Assembly: GCA_037367355.1 (NCBI GenBank)
Contig: CM074700.1
Span: 2,108,001-2,172,000 of the forward strand
Direction: 5' to 3'
Source of the DNA: Neoscytalidium dimidiatum
Taxonomy: Eukaryota; Ascomycota; Dothideomycetes; Botryosphaeriales; Botryosphaeriaceae
Length of the DNA stretch: 64,000 bases
In this document: piece after piece, positions 33,481-46,800 of the stretch
Position numbering within the stretch: position 1 is the first letter of the stretch
How the letters are laid out: every line of letters begins with the position of its first letter
Program-made: the position numbers and the translations under genes
Notes under the pieces: model-generated
The model's database searches: none
Seen by the model: only the letters and a program-made list of their open reading frames with translations
Told to the model about the DNA's origin: nothing

Positions 33481-35681
33481 TCATTCGTCTTCATCATCGC
33501 TTCCAAAAATAGCCTTGAAGACCGCATCTCCGGCCTTCTCTGCTTCCAACGCTTCGTTCCGCTCTATATCCACTGGAGCATGCACAGGCGCTGCAGTCTG
33601 CACGTTCGCCGCACGTGCGTCATCCGTCGGCGCCGAATACGGTTGTCTCAATGCGCTCTCGCGCATCATCTCTTGTATTGCCGACTGAGACACGACGGTA
33701 AGATCCCGTGCGGGTGCAACTGTCGAGGTCGCATCTCCAGGAGCGCTGCTCATGTCCGGCTGGACATTCTCGGGAGGTTTTACGTTAAAGCGCTTGCATA
33801 CAAGACGGGTTGGATAGAAAGAGAGCACCTGTCGAGTCATCGGCCCATACATGCCGAGCTTCGCAGCCTCTTCGGCTGGGTCGCTAGGTTTTGGAGCAGG
33901 CTTGCTGAGCAGTGTCTCGGGTATGCTTTCTCCGGAGCTCGATGCAGGTAAAGTAGAGGAAGATGTAAAACGCGAAGCCATCATGCCGGTCATTGGTCGA
34001 AAGACCCGCGCCGCATGGGCGAATTCCTGGAGCTCTCGGACCCAATCATCTGTGGACATGCCTGGGGCGCGCTCTGGTAGGGTGTCCCGCAGACCGGCAC
34101 GAAGCTCGAGGAAGCCACGGTATCTTGCTCTCTTCTTTTCATCCTCGGCGTATGGCATCCAACCACCTATTCCGCGACTCAACGCAGACTCTGCAACATC
34201 CTTGTCGAGTGGTGGCACAAGATCCCACAGCTGCTTCTGCCGATCTGCTTCTGTCTTGCGGTACCCTTCTGGGGCCGCCTCGCCACGCGCCTCGGGTAGA
34301 TTAGTTTTTCCGCTGGAAGCAGCGATTCGATTGCGCGCCGCTGGGTTCAGATAGTCGAAAACAGACTTTCCTGGAAGCGTTGCTTCACCGAGTAGGGACG
34401 CCCGAGCCTTCGCATCCAAGGTTGAGGCTTTGGCAGCATCGGAGACGGACTGGTATGAGTCCGATTGTTGAGACCCATCGGCTGTCTTTGAACTCTTCCA
34501 GCCCTCGGGAATCGTTGGCGGAGCGTACTTACCACTATCGGATATGGTAAGTGCCTGTGTAGCAAGAACAAAGCCCTCAAGTGGTAGTCGTCCATCATGG
34601 CATTTGCGAAAGCCTTCCGGCCTCTTGCCAATGGCTTTCTTGGAAATAAACACGGGCTTAGCGCCGACCAGAGGGTTGGCCGAGGCACCAGCTGTCCTAG
34701 CAGCTTCCTTCTTCTTTTTTGACTTCTTGTCACCCCCGACGGTACGGTTGTAAGAAATCTTTGGACCCATCTCATAGGGATCTTCCTCGTCTGAGCCGTT
34801 GTCATTGAGGATGCCCACGCCAAAACCGCCTTTCTTTGCTGGCTTCTTGACAATAGGCTTTCGCATTGTACCCAGCGGGCCGGAGTCAGATTCATTATCA
34901 CTGTCGTCGCCCTTTGCGTCCTTGGAGGAATTGGCTGTGCTGGAGAGTCGTGCCTCCCCTTCGTATCCGAGACCCTTATGATCGTTCTTCCGTATGAACG
35001 TGATCATTCGGGAGTTCTCCGGCGCGAAGAGGTGCAGTTGTTGGTCTGCGTCGGCATCGTCGCCCGGGTCTAGACGGGCCCTGCGCCGGACCTTGGGGCC
35101 AACACCCTGGCCCGGTTTCCAGCCCATCTTCTGGAGCAACTTGACGCCCATGGTCTCTCCAGCCGTCTTCACCATGCCCATGAGAACATCTCGACGGGAA
35201 GGATCATCGCCGGTCGAGCCCAACGCAGAGAAGGCACCGCTGGTCTGCAGCTTCTGCGCCTCAGCCTGGGCGGCCAGGTCTTCCTCGTCCATAAAATCCT
35301 CCGGGCGCTGCTGCTGGGCATTTTTCTGGTCCTTGTGGCGATTGGTCCGCGAGGACACAAAGGTCGAGGGTGTCCATCCCTCCTTGGAGCCTACGGTGTT
35401 GAAATACCTGAACTGGATGATACATCATTGCTCCGTAACGGCGAAATGAAGTGCGCGACTCATGGAACTTACCCTGCAGAGAAGCCGCCAGTGAAGGCGC
35501 CGTGAAAGCGCTTGCGGCCACGCTCATCCGTAGCCTCCTGCTTCCAGAGCGGGACGTAGGAGCCGTCGTCACGGGTGTTGTCGTCGAGAGGCGGCAGCGG
35601 GGTGCCCACGAAGGCGTAAGGCGACTCGTGCTGCTGCAGGTCGGCCTCGAAAGCGGCGCGCGAGCGCTTGCTGTACGCCAT
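33481..35681 (-). CDS. GPATCH1/TGH-type G-patch protein
   Basis: Exons complement(join(33481..35407,35473..35681)), 711 aa, with one 65-nt intron. The N-terminus ('[20 protein letters not shown]' and '[20 protein letters not shown]') is the DUF1604 segment that marks the GPATCH1 family. A G-patch follows at ~155-200 ('[15 protein letters not shown]'). The rest is long, charged and low in complexity, with a conserved SURP-like stretch ('[20 protein letters not shown]') and an acidic end ('FGSDDEDE'). Homologs associate with the spliceosome and help a DEAH helicase. Start: Met at 35681 precedes the conserved DUF1604 motif directly. Nuclear RNA processing is inferred from family. Confidence 0.88.
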
Positions 35682-36494
35682 TTCCGGGCCGGGGACGGGC
35701 GCTGCAGGGCCGTTGCAGAAGCAGGCACGCGGGCAACAGACACGGCGGCGCGCAGAGGGTCGGGCGGGGCTTGAGCGTGAGGGCTGGGGCGGGAATGTGC
35801 TTTGTGGTTATTGCAGCGGCGGCGAGCGGGAGCTGTTTGAAAGTGGGTGTGCATGGCCGTCGGGCGCCGATCTTGCGCGGTTCAGGCGTGTTGGCGGTCG
35901 CGATGACATCGCATCGCCCTGGGCAGCTCGTTTCCGCCGGCCAGGGACCCTGTTTCGCTGGCACTTGGCGGGTGTTCGTAACTGCTACCAGCGGCAGCCT
36001 CCAGCGCAGCCCAGTCTCTTCCTCCTTTAACCATCCTTTCCATCGCGCGTCGAGCCGCCCCGTCGCCTGTCAACTGCCGCAGCTCCAGCGCACCCCCCCT
36101 CCGCCCTCTGCCAATTGCGACCGGCCGCCCGCGCATCAGCCACGCGCTTCCGCATGACTTCCCAAGGCGCTGGGCAGCTCGGGCACTCCACAGACTTGGA
36201 CTGCTAATCTCCAGCAAACAAACGCCCTACTCAGCTCCCCGCCCGGCTCCTGCGACGCTCGCCTCCTGCCCTGCCCACCTCCGACTCCACGCCCGACTGC
36301 TCTCCCAATCCATGTAAGCTGGCGCTCCCCAGCCCTCGTCCACAGGAGCACTCCAGCCCTCTGCTGGCTTCACTAGCGCTGCGCTGCGACGGTCGCGCGC
36401 CTGAACCGTTCATCTCGCCGCACCGCTGATCTCCCGGGCCCACGCAGCAGCAGCAGTGCCAGCCGTCTGTCACCACACAAACGTCCTCGACACG
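35682..36494. promoter_or_regulatory. Divergent promoter region GPATCH1-like / KIN1
   Basis: 0.8 kb between the two start codons. It is GC-rich and pyrimidine-rich on the plus strand, especially near KIN1 (36.0-36.45 kb), as in many fungal promoters and leaders. No uORF pattern stands out. The ATG at 36456 is in frame with KIN1 and could add 13 residues. Confidence 0.5.
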
Positions 36495-39400
36495 ATGTCT
36501 GCCCCCGCCTCTGCGTCGCCCGCCGTTGTCCACAACTCCTCAGCCGGCCGGCCGCCGCACCGCGCCCAGTCCACCTCCGTCCGCTCCACGGCCGCTGCCC
36601 CGCCGGCCTCCCCACACCGCTCGCTCTCGCAGTCGCAGGGCCACAGCCGCTCGAGCTCGGGTCAGCAGGCTCATTTGCAGAATGTAGCGAAGAAGGACTT
36701 CGAGGCGTCGAACGTTGCCCGCCCCGCCTCCTCGCGCCGAAGCGAGTCTCGGGATCGGGCTTCCCAAACCGGTCAGCGCAGCTCCTCGCGCTCTCGACAT
36801 GCCCGCTATGCGTCCGAAGCGTCGACCACGGGAGCTCCCACCAACGGCGCCGCTGCTGATGCCACGCCTCGGCCGGCACCGCCTGCGAACAACACTTCTG
36901 GCCGACGACGGACTACAATCACTGCTCAGACGGGGACATGGGCTCTAGGAAAGACTGTCGGTGCTGGAAGCATGGGAAAGGTGAAGCTGGCAAGGAATAC
37001 CGAGACCGGCGAGCAGGTGAGACATCCCAACTAGTTATTTTTACATGTCAACTGATGTAAGACGGCAGGTTGCGGTCAAAATCGTCCCCAGACAATCCAC
37101 CGATGAGCACCGCAGCCAAGCAGATCGCGAGAGAGCCGACCATTCCAAGGAAGTGCGTACCGCAAGGGAAGCAGCCATTATGACCCTCGCCAACCATCCT
37201 TACATCTGTGGTATGCGAGATGTGGTTCGGACGCATTATCATTGGTACATGCTTTGCGAATACGTCAATGGTGGCCAGATGTTGGATTACATCATCTCTC
37301 ACGGCCGGTTGAAGGAGAAACAAGCTCGGAAATTTGCCCGCCAGATTGCAAGCGCCCTCGACTACTGCCACCGCAACAGCATTGTTCACAGAGATTTAAA
37401 GATCGAGAACATTCTCATCAGTAAGACTGGCGACATCAAAATCATCGACTTTGGTCTCAGCAACCTCTTCTCCCCTCGTAGCCAGTTGAAGACGTTTTGT
37501 GGCAGTCTCTACTTTGCTGCACCGGAGCTGCTGCAAGCAAAGCAGTACACCGGTCCCGAGGTGGATGTTTGGAGTTTTGGTATAGTTCTCTACGTTCTGG
37601 TCTGTGGTAAGGTGCCGTTTGACGACCAGAGCATGCCGCAGTTGCACGCCAAGATTAAGAAGGGCCATGTGGAATATCCTCCCTGGCTCACTGCCGGTAA
37701 GTTATCGACACAAATTTATAGACCGATGCACACGCTGACCGTTTTCTAGAATGTAAAAATCTGATTTCCCGCATGTTGGTCACGGACCCTAAGCAGCGTG
37801 CCACTCTGGGCGAAATCATGAGCCACCCGTGGATCACAAAGGGCTTCAACTCGCCCCCTGAGAACTTCCTGCCTCCCAGGGAGCCATTACAACTTCCTCT
37901 TGATCCTCAAGTCATTGAAAAGATGACAGGTTTCGATTTCGGTACGCCGGAGTACATTACTTCTCAACTTACCAAGATCATTCAGTCAGAAGAATATCAG
38001 AGCGCATGCCGGGCTGCGGCTCAAAGGTCGCAGGACAAGACACCAGAGACGGAGCGCAAGCGCGGAGTATTTGATTTCTATAAAAGGCGGAATTCTATGA
38101 GCAGGGACACCCTAACGAACCCTTCTTCTGAAGCGTTGGCAGTGGGCAACGATCCTGTCAATGCATTCAGTCCCTTGATTTCGGTATACTTTCTTGTAAA
38201 GGAAAAGCAAGAGCGGGAGCGGAAAGAGGAGAATCCCGGTGCTTTGAGTCTCCCCAAAGTTCCCGGCGAGAAGCCATTCAAGATGCCGGAGCTCTCTGCA
38301 CCAGAAGCAGCATACACGAACACTAGTTCGTACGAGTACGCAGGAGAAAAGCCAACAGGTGGACGATCTAGGCCAAGAGCAAGGACTCATGGCGAGGATG
38401 AAGTCACCGAAGGGCTGCAGAAGGTCAACCTTCAGGTTCCTGCACCTGCAGCTGCATCTCCCGGCATGCTCACACCGCCCAACGAGCCTGCGCCTGTCAA
38501 GAAGGAGAGTACTGCCGCAGGCATTCTCCGTCGATTCAGCACGAGAAGGCGTCATGACCATGACCGGGACAAGTCCAACCCGCCACCAATTCCCCCGGCT
38601 ATCAACGAACCTACGACTTCGACTGGCGGCTCGATGCTGAGGAGCTTCAGCGTACGCAGAGCGAGGGACCGGAGCGCCGATGCGCCCCCGGCATCGCGCA
38701 AGCCTGAAGTGCCGCCGGAGCACCCTGAGCTGCTTGCGCCACCTAGCCCTGGTGTGACACAAAGCTCCAAATTCAAGGGCCTGGGGAGGTCGGCAAGCGT
38801 TAATTCAGCTGAGTTCCGCAGGCGGATGATGAACAGGCGCGCTGCAGCCTCAGAGGGAAACCAGGAGCCACCACCAACCAGTGGCTCTGACAAGTCTAGT
38901 GTGAGCGGTCAGAGAGCTCGGGCAGCACCGGACACAGCTTCCGAGGAAGTGGCGCTGAGCAGCCAATCTCGTGCGCCAACCTCCCGTGCGAAGTCGCTTG
39001 GCCACGCCCGCAGAGAGAGCATCCAGGCTCGTCGCGCTCGTCGCGAACAAACCCGGGAGGGCAACGTCCCGGAGGAGACAGAGCGTGAAGTTGCCGAAGC
39101 CAATGACTCGGCCGGAGAGACTCGAAGCCCTGAGACCATCAAGCCGGTGTACCTGAAGGGACTGTTCAGCGTATCTACAACGAGCAGCAAGCCGCTCACG
39201 GTGATTAGGGCTGATATCATCCGTGTCCTGAAGGAGCTTGGAGTACAGTACTGGGAAAGCCGCAGCGGATTCAGCTGCAAACACAGCCCGAGTCTCGAAC
39301 TCGACAATGCTGAGGCCAACCCAGCTCCCCTGAGCCCAAACCAGACTTCGAACAGCGCGGTGGGCCACAGGCGGAAAATCAGCTTCGGGTTGAGGGGACC

Positions 39401-39743
39401 TGAACAGCGCGAACGCGACGACTTCCGTGAAGCTCACAGGTCGCCGACAACGCCAAAGTCGGCACGAGCACCGCGCAGACCCGACAACAGTTACACGAGC
39501 GCAGAAGACTCAGAAGAGAGCGACGTTCCGGATCCCGAGGCCGGGCCACGCGCACGCCCGGCTGGGGAGACAACGACACATGTTCAGAGCGATATGGGTG
39601 GCAGCATGGTACTCAAGTTTGAAATCTACATTGTGAAAGTTCCGTTGCTTTCGCTGCACGGCATCCAGTTCAAGAAGGTGGATGGTGGAACATGGCAGTA
39701 CAAGAGTTTGGCGCAGAAGATTCTGGACGAGCTTCGGCTCTAA
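36495..39743 (+). CDS. KIN1: KIN1/Par-1/MARK-type Ser/Thr kinase
   Basis: Exons join(36495..37016,37069..37696,37750..39743) give 1047 aa, with introns of 52 and 53 nt. A Ser/Arg-rich N-terminus (1-145) is followed by the kinase domain (about 150-430): Gly loop '[15 protein letters not shown]', 'VAVKIV', catalytic '[10 protein letters not shown]', 'DFGLSN', and the activation loop '[14 protein letters not shown]', whose Thr is the LKB1-type site. A long disordered region and a C-terminal KA1 membrane-binding domain ('[20 protein letters not shown]', ending '[10 protein letters not shown]') complete the family plan. KIN1 acts at cortical sites on polarity, exocytosis and, in yeast, ER-stress mRNA handling. 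Linkage with SSD1 on the same contig is noted only as context. Confidence 0.94.
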
Positions 39744-40480
39744 GCAACACAAGCACACTCAGCATTTGTGGAGGATTCCTTTGATCGTGGCACTTCCAGC
39801 GTAGCAGATCTCTCTACGAGTTCCCTTTTCCTCGCTTAGTCTTCTACTGCGTTCAGTTGAGTAGTCGGGATAGGTGCAGGGGTTTAATGATGGGGACTTC
39901 TGTGCTCTCGCTCCCACGGTGCGACCTTTCCTTTCTTCCTTTATTTTGGTATTATGGATTAAAACGAGACTGGTACGGTGCAGTGGGGATTTGTCGAACA
40001 TGGCGAAAACTGACGACGGAGACGGACATTGTACTGGAGTTTTCTCTTGATTGAGCAGAGTGCGTCTAGAGCCAATTAATTTCCCCACCGCTTTTAGAGT
40101 TAAGAGGCAAGCAAGCGCTTGGTGCATGGGGGCATGACGCACGTGCTGGAGCGAGCGAGCGGCGTCTCCGCAAAGTACCTTATCCTGCGCTTCCCTGTTG
40201 GGAATCCGGGGTGCAGGTCGAGTCCAGGCCTCGCACGGGCAGGCTTGGTTCCATGTCGATGCCTGAGGTGTCAGGTGTCAGCAGCCAGCAGCCAGCAGCC
40301 ACTCGCGCTGATGCCATCGCGGCTGGGCGCGGGCACGAGTCTTGGCGGCGGCCATGGCGCACCTTCCGCAGCGGCACTGGCTCTGGGCCTCCATCGCTCA
40401 CCGACGCACCGCTGCATAGCGACAACCCACACCCCGCCCGACAAATCCACCAGCTTTCCTCCTCGCAACGACAAGCAACC
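39744..40480. other. Intergenic, KIN1 3' and CAF40 promoter
   Basis: 0.74 kb. An upstream in-frame extension of CAF40 to 40211 is open but looks like leader sequence, with CAGCAGCCAG-type repeats near 40275-40300. No other gene seen. Confidence 0.45.
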
Positions 40481-41750
40481 ATGCTGGGCCAGCACGTCTT
40501 CTCTCACCAGTACCAACATTCGCCGGCCGACTGGCCGCAGAGCCACCACCAGACCCATCCCCACCATGCCGCTCAACACGCCCAGGCGCAAGCCGCCGCC
40601 GCCGCTGCCGCCGCCGCCCAGCAGCAGCACTACAATCGCATCGCTGCGAGCAACAACGCCTCCGCCGCCGGCATGGGCGGCATGGCCCAGCAGCAGCATG
40701 AGCAGACCCTTGCTGTCGACCAGGGCATGACCGAAGAGAACCGCCGCGTTCTGGAGTGGATCGCCCAGCTCATGAACCCCCAGACCCGCGAGACCGCTCT
40801 GCTGGAGCTGAGTAAGAAGCGCGAGCAGGTCCCTGAGCTCGCCATGATCCTGTGGCACTCCTTCGGTACGTGATGCGCGTCCGCGCAGCTTCACGTGTCA
40901 TCGATAAGGCTAACAAGGCGCGTCCAGGCGTTATGACATCCCTACTCCAGGAAATCATCTCCGTCTATCCTTTGCTCAACCCGTCCCAGCTCACTGCCGC
41001 CGCTTCCAATCGCGTTTGCAATGCTCTTGCTCTGCTGCAGTGCGTCGCGTCTCACACCGAGACCCGCGGTCTCTTCCTGAGCGGTAAGCCGCCATTGCTA
41101 CCTCCGCGCGGAACCAATTGGCTAACACGACCGCAGCGCACATCCCTCTCTTCCTATACCCCTTCTTGAACACAACTTCCAAGTCCAGGCCCTTTGAGTA
41201 CCTTCGTCTCACGTCCCTGGGTGTGATCGGCGCCCTGGTCAAGAACGATTCCTCGGATGTTATCAACTTCCTCCTGACGACCGAAATCATTCCTCTCTGC
41301 CTTCGCATAATGGAGACTGGTTCGGAACTGAGCAAGACGGTCGCCATCTTCATTGTTCAGAAGATTCTTCTCGACGACCTTGGACTGGCCTACATCTGCC
41401 AGACCTACGAGCGCTTCTATGCCGTCGGCACCGTCCTCTCGAACATGGTCAACCAGCTGGTCGAGCAGCAGACTGTCCGTCTGCTCAAGCACGTTGTGCG
41501 CTGCTTCCTTAGGTATGTTCTCCATCCCCTTGCTGCAGCATCGCTTCAAGTTAACCCAGTGACAAGGTTGAGCGACAATGCCCGTGCTCGCGAGGCCCTC
41601 CGCCAGTGTCTTCCCGAGCCTCTCCGCGACGCTACTTTCTCTTCTGTCCTTCGCGACGACGCTGCCACGAAGCGCTGTCTCGCACAGCTGCTGATCAACC
41701 TCTCTGACAACGTTGTCGACGCGTCCAACAACCAGGGCCTGCTCCACTAA
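40481..41750 (+). CDS. CAF40: CAF40/Rcd1 (CNOT9), CCR4-NOT subunit
   Basis: Exons join(40481..40865,40928..41083,41137..41512,41567..41750), 366 aa, with introns of 62, 53 and 54 nt. The N-terminal ~95 residues are His/Gln/Ala-rich and disordered. From '[20 protein letters not shown]' onward the armadillo-repeat Rcd1 domain is complete: '[16 protein letters not shown]', '[19 protein letters not shown]', '[20 protein letters not shown]' and '[17 protein letters not shown]'. CAF40 is a scaffold of the CCR4-NOT deadenylase that recruits mRNA-decay and translational-repression factors through its peptide-binding grooves. The start at 40481 was chosen because it begins the compact Gln/His segment and has an A at -3; ATGs further upstream are in leader-like sequence. 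Confidence 0.94.
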
Positions 41751-43847
41751 GGTCTCAGCGCTGCAACTTGCGATTCATTCACCTCTTGGTTTATTCTAGC
41801 GGTAATTAGGAGTTTACCTTATTATTTGCCGAGCCTGAGGCCTCCGGGACGATTGTACAGCGACGAGGGACGACCTACATGACGAAACCAAAAATTCAAA
41901 ACAACAGATCGGGCGGACGGGAGTTTAGTATTGACTTAATCCAAGGGAGGCATGTCACAAAAAAGAAAGGGAAGGAAAGGGAAGTGCCTCCTGCATTTAC
42001 ACCGGCGTTGATGTGGATAAAGAGCAAAAAGCGTCTGGAGTTCCTGCGGAGTCTATTTGAGGGACTCAAGGGACAAGACCTCTTATTTTTCTTTTCAGGG
42101 TTGTTTGGGGGAAAGTGGTTCTTTACCTTCTATGGTATTAGCCATATGGGCTGCCCGATCTCTTTTCCATTCTTCCCCCCCCCCTTTTTTTGGCTTCTTC
42201 CTTTTCCGGATTTCCTTCCTTGTCAGTAGCTTCGATCCCAGCTTGGACGAGGTATCTGAAACTTGGTTGGGTTTGGAATTTGGCGACGTCTGACTTTGCT
42301 CTGCTCAAGTCATAAAGAAAAGAAGCGAGATGGGATGAAGAGGTCAATGAGGTTCTTTTCCCCCTCTACTGGACAGATGGCTGGCCGGCCGGCACGCGCT
42401 CTACTACAGCGTGCGTGTGTCCTCTCATATGTGTATCATCATTGACTTTCTTGGTCATTCATCTCTCCCATAGCGAGGCTTTTCTTTCTTTACTTGCATC
42501 TGCGATGGAGTTCTTTTTCCTTCTGGACAAAATGGGGCGGGCACATGGGAAAGTGTGGACAGGCAGGGAGTACATGGGGCGTTTTCTATCATATGGGATG
42601 CGTTGGAAATTAAACTGCTTTTATTCTCTCTTTCTCTTCTGTTTATCGGCTCTTCATCAATTTTTTCTTTTGGTTTACTCACAAGTCCATAGCTCGGTTG
42701 TTCACTTCCTTTTCCTCCTCCTCCACATCTCCCTGATCGTCATTTCGACGCTGTATCTTGATTGGGAACTTCGTTTTCTGTCTCGCTGTCTTCCCGTCGT
42801 CTCATTTGTCCTTCCGCGTGAAAGGTATACCCTGGGCTTCCCTTGCGTCTTTTTGTGTTGTTGGTTTGATTGTCTTTCCCTTGCGGATCGCGCATTATTT
42901 TCGTGAGACAGACATGGAGAAATACATATGCTTCCTTTTTCCCTGCCGTTTCACCAGACATGTCTGCCTGCAGTTTCCTGTGTCTTTCCGCGCGGCAGCG
43001 TCCACGCTGGTCCCGCCATCCCTGTCTGTTCAATTTTTCTTTTTTTTTCCGTTTTGGGCTTCTCCTGTGCGCTTGAGCGAGCACATTGTTCCCTTCGATG
43101 TCGGGACTGAGACCTCGGTTGGTGCATTCAACCCCGAAGTGGATTGAATGCGGGGAATGGATCCGCGCGATGAGTTGTCGGTGTGGATGGAATCTTTTCC
43201 GAAGGTGAGGATGGAGGAAGCTCGTTGTAGAGATATAAGTACATTTCCCAGAAGCTCGCCTTGATCATCACGTCTTCCGAATTGAAATATGGGTGGGGTG
43301 CAAGTCACTTCTCGAGCAGGTATGTCGGCGTTTTGAAAGATATTTTTGAGGTGGTCACATGGCCTCATTCGACGAGACCCTTCTCTAACAATAACTGCAG
43401 CGACCTGTGTGTGCCAATCTGATGAGTTGGCCGGACGCGCACTTATCTACTGGTCTCTTCCACTGAGTGAGGGGCTAAGTGAAGAACCGCAGCTGCCCCT
43501 CGTTCGAAATCCACCAGTTGGAGTCCGTTCTCGTGAAGTTCGAAAATTATTTTAAGTATCAAGCTCGAAGACCGCATGTTCCCAATTCCTTTTCCCTCTT
43601 TCCACTTTTTTCAGCTATACCCATATCTTGAGCCATAATAAGCACCTTGCTCAGCCGTTCTCCTTCTCATCCCTCAATTTGCCGGCTGACCTTCGATTCC
43701 ACGAATGGAAGCAAGAGTACATACGAGCAATCAGCGACTGTGGCGACCTCGTTCATCAATTGTAATACATCAGCAAAGGGGAAGCACGATGCAAGCAAGC
43801 CGTCCCTTCTTTATCTCACGCCTAAATCAAAAAAGCCCCTCACTTCC
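41751..43847. other. 2.1 kb convergent spacer, no gene seen
   Basis: T-rich on the plus strand with runs of C/T (42172-42190, 43028-43050). A 163-codon frame at 42.4-42.9 kb is hydrophobic only because of its T content and shows no motif. I do not call it. Confidence 0.5.
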
Positions 43848-46800
43848 TCAATACTCGAAATCGTCGTCCACACTCGGACCCTTGTTCTTTGTGACGGCCT
43901 CCTGCTTCCTGTACATCTCGGCGACCTGTCTGGCCGAGGTTGCCTGCTCGGGCTTCTTGTCCTCGCGCTGGTGGATGAACCGGGGAAAGCGCAGACTCAC
44001 GCCCTTACCCACGCCCAGCGCCTCCATAGCCGCCATGTACCTGGGGCTGAGCGTGAGATCCGCCGTCTTGACCTCCCAGACGAACTTTGGCTCGAACCAC
44101 ACATCCGGCTGGTCCTTATTGCCCTGGGAGTGCGAGTAGAAGGGCTTCGGCCGGTCGATGATGTGTTGACTGAGCTGTTCGTGCAGACTAGCGAGCACCT
44201 CGTCCGAGAAGCCAGTGCCGATATTGCAGACGGTCTCGTACGTCTCGGTGGCGGTGTTATAGCACGCGAGGAGAAAAGCGCCGTATACTGAGGTGCGCTT
44301 GCCCTTACCGTAGTATGCGCCTAGGACAACGAGATCGAGACTGTCGCCGACCCCGGAGAGATAGTCTTTCTTGACTTTGAGCCAGTTTTGCGAACGCTTC
44401 GAAGGCTCGTAGCTGCTCTCCGGGCCGTCAAGCATCTTGACCATCAGGCCTTCGCAGGAAGCTTTGACGGACTTGTCAAGCAGCTCTTGGATCTCGTCGA
44501 GCTCACTAGTGTCGCCATATTGCGCAAAAGCAAATTCCCCTTCAACAGGAGTGAACGATCCGTGAAGGAGCTCGCGGCGCTCACGGAAGAATTTGTTGAC
44601 GAGCGCCTGCACATTCATCAGTATGTTATTGAGGCGTGGATGTGACACTGGCTCACCTCTCCATTGAGATATAGAAGATCGAACGCGAACACGCAGACCT
44701 TGACCTTGACATCCTCGACTTTGACGTCTTTCCTCTTCCTAGTCATGAGTGTCTGGAATGGCAAAACCTTCTTTTCCGCAACGTCCCATGCGACAGTCTC
44801 ACAATCCAAGACGAAGCTCTTTGTTCCATCCTTGACCCAGGTTGGCAACTTCTCCAAGATATCGGGATACTTCTTAGAGAGATCCTCCGAGTTACGTGAG
44901 AATATATTAGAGACGCCCTTATCTGTCTTCCCGGCAGATGGCGCCTCGGTTACGTATTCCTGGGCTGCGTCATGGGAGACGAAGTGAATTTGTGCACGCT
45001 CTCCATCGTATTTGTATTCACAAGTGAAGTGTTTGCCTTCAAATCTGTCCAAAACTTCGGTAATTGACTTAGTCGGCTTGGCCAGCATAGGCTTGAGCGG
45101 CACACCAGGTTGGAGCTTGCAGTGCTCTCTCAAGTTGGAGAGGCCGTGCTTGAGCATTGCGGGAACAATGACCTCGTAACTCGGCAATTCACTGCGGAGC
45201 TGTTAGATAAATGGAAAGGAATATACAGATAGGCTACTGACCTGTAAACCGACTTCAAGGTTCTCTCGCCCTTCGCAAGCTCTTCGGTGTTGGGTACCTT
45301 CTTGCCAGATGGGTCTAGTTCATAGGCGACCATGGCATGTGCCAGCGAAACGAGGACAGACTTGTCCGCCAGACCTAATCTCAGCTTACCCTCCAGCATC
45401 CTGACGATGAACTTGGCCTCGCTGGGGCCACCCTTGTCCTTGTAGATGTCCACACCCTTACCGCCCTTGACAGTCAAGTGAGCGTCTGATGCGGACAATA
45501 ACTTCTTGATACCGGCAATCTTGCGCCCTTGCGAGCCTTGGCCCTCGATTGTCGCAATCTCCATAAGACCATTATGGACACCCCGGACAGTCAGAGGCTT
45601 TGGCTTGAACATTGTGGGCTGGTTTGACCTGCTTTTCGCAGCTACCAGCCCAAGATCGCCTATCTCAGCCTGGTCAGCCTTGATGACTGCCAGGCTTCGA
45701 CCGGTAGTCTCGCCGATAGCCTTCATAATGAGGGATTCTCCGATTCCAAGTTCGATGCCAGCATAATCTGCGGCGAGCTTGTTCACCATGAGTAGAACTG
45801 TGGGAAGCAGGTCCTCAGGTGTCAGACGCAACACTTGACGGAAAAACTTGGAACAGTAGGCCGAGATTTCCAGACGCTTGGTCGTCATCTCAATTTTTGA
45901 GAAGGCAGCGCAAAGTGCGGCATAAGGAACAGGCTCTCCTGCCTTCCAATCCGGATAAAGTTCCTTGTCGCTATCCTTGAGGGTGGACTGGACTTTCTCT
46001 CTGGCCTTTGCAGCGGCGGCTGGCTTTTCATCTTCCGAAGAAATGCCATCCTCATCCTCCTTCTCAGACTCGGCAGCTCCAGAGTCGACAGACGAGGCTT
46101 CAGCATCAATAGCTTTTGTAGTAGCTTTCGGCGGTGATGCAGCTCGCTTCGCCGACATAGTCTCCACCTCTTCATAGATTGTCTTCGATCCTTCCTTCTT
46201 CGACTTTGCCCTGGCCTTCTTCGGTGACGGTGGCTGTTCACCCGCCTCTCCACCCTCCTCCTCCTGCTTCACCTTTGCCTTGGACGACTTCTTCTGTGGC
46301 TTCGAGGGCGCTTCTGAGGGTGAAGCTGGCTTCTTTGTCTGGCGTGCCTTCTTCGCACTTCGCTTGTTTGGAATTGGTTCATCGTCGTCCTCATCGCTCT
46401 CTTCGCGCGTTCGCTTCTTCGAATCTAGCCGGGTCAGCTCACGAAATCGTCCAACTCGACGCGTCAGTCCTGACGAAGAGAGGATTTCAGATGTGTCTCG
46501 AGCGGCAAATTCAGGTCCATAGAGCATCTGCACAAGTACACCCAAGACCGATGGGCCTGGGAGGGGCCACCGATATGTCTCATCCATGGGATGATTGATG
46601 TGAAGAATGAAGAGCCTGGGTTGAAGAAAGTGCGACAAGGTCGTGTAACGAATGGTATTTCGACTTACGGGTGCTATCCGAGTCGCCTGTTGCGGCTTCA
46701 TCCTCTGACCTGACCTCGTCCTTCATCTCAACATCCTCGCCCTTCTCCGGGGAAACACGGCCATTCTCCTTCTCCTCAACATCGCTCTCCTCCTTCACAG

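Noticed and set aside
42415..42906. 163-codon hydrophobic frame
   Set aside because: Hydrophobicity follows from T-rich DNA; no Gly/Pro pattern of real helices and no conserved motif.
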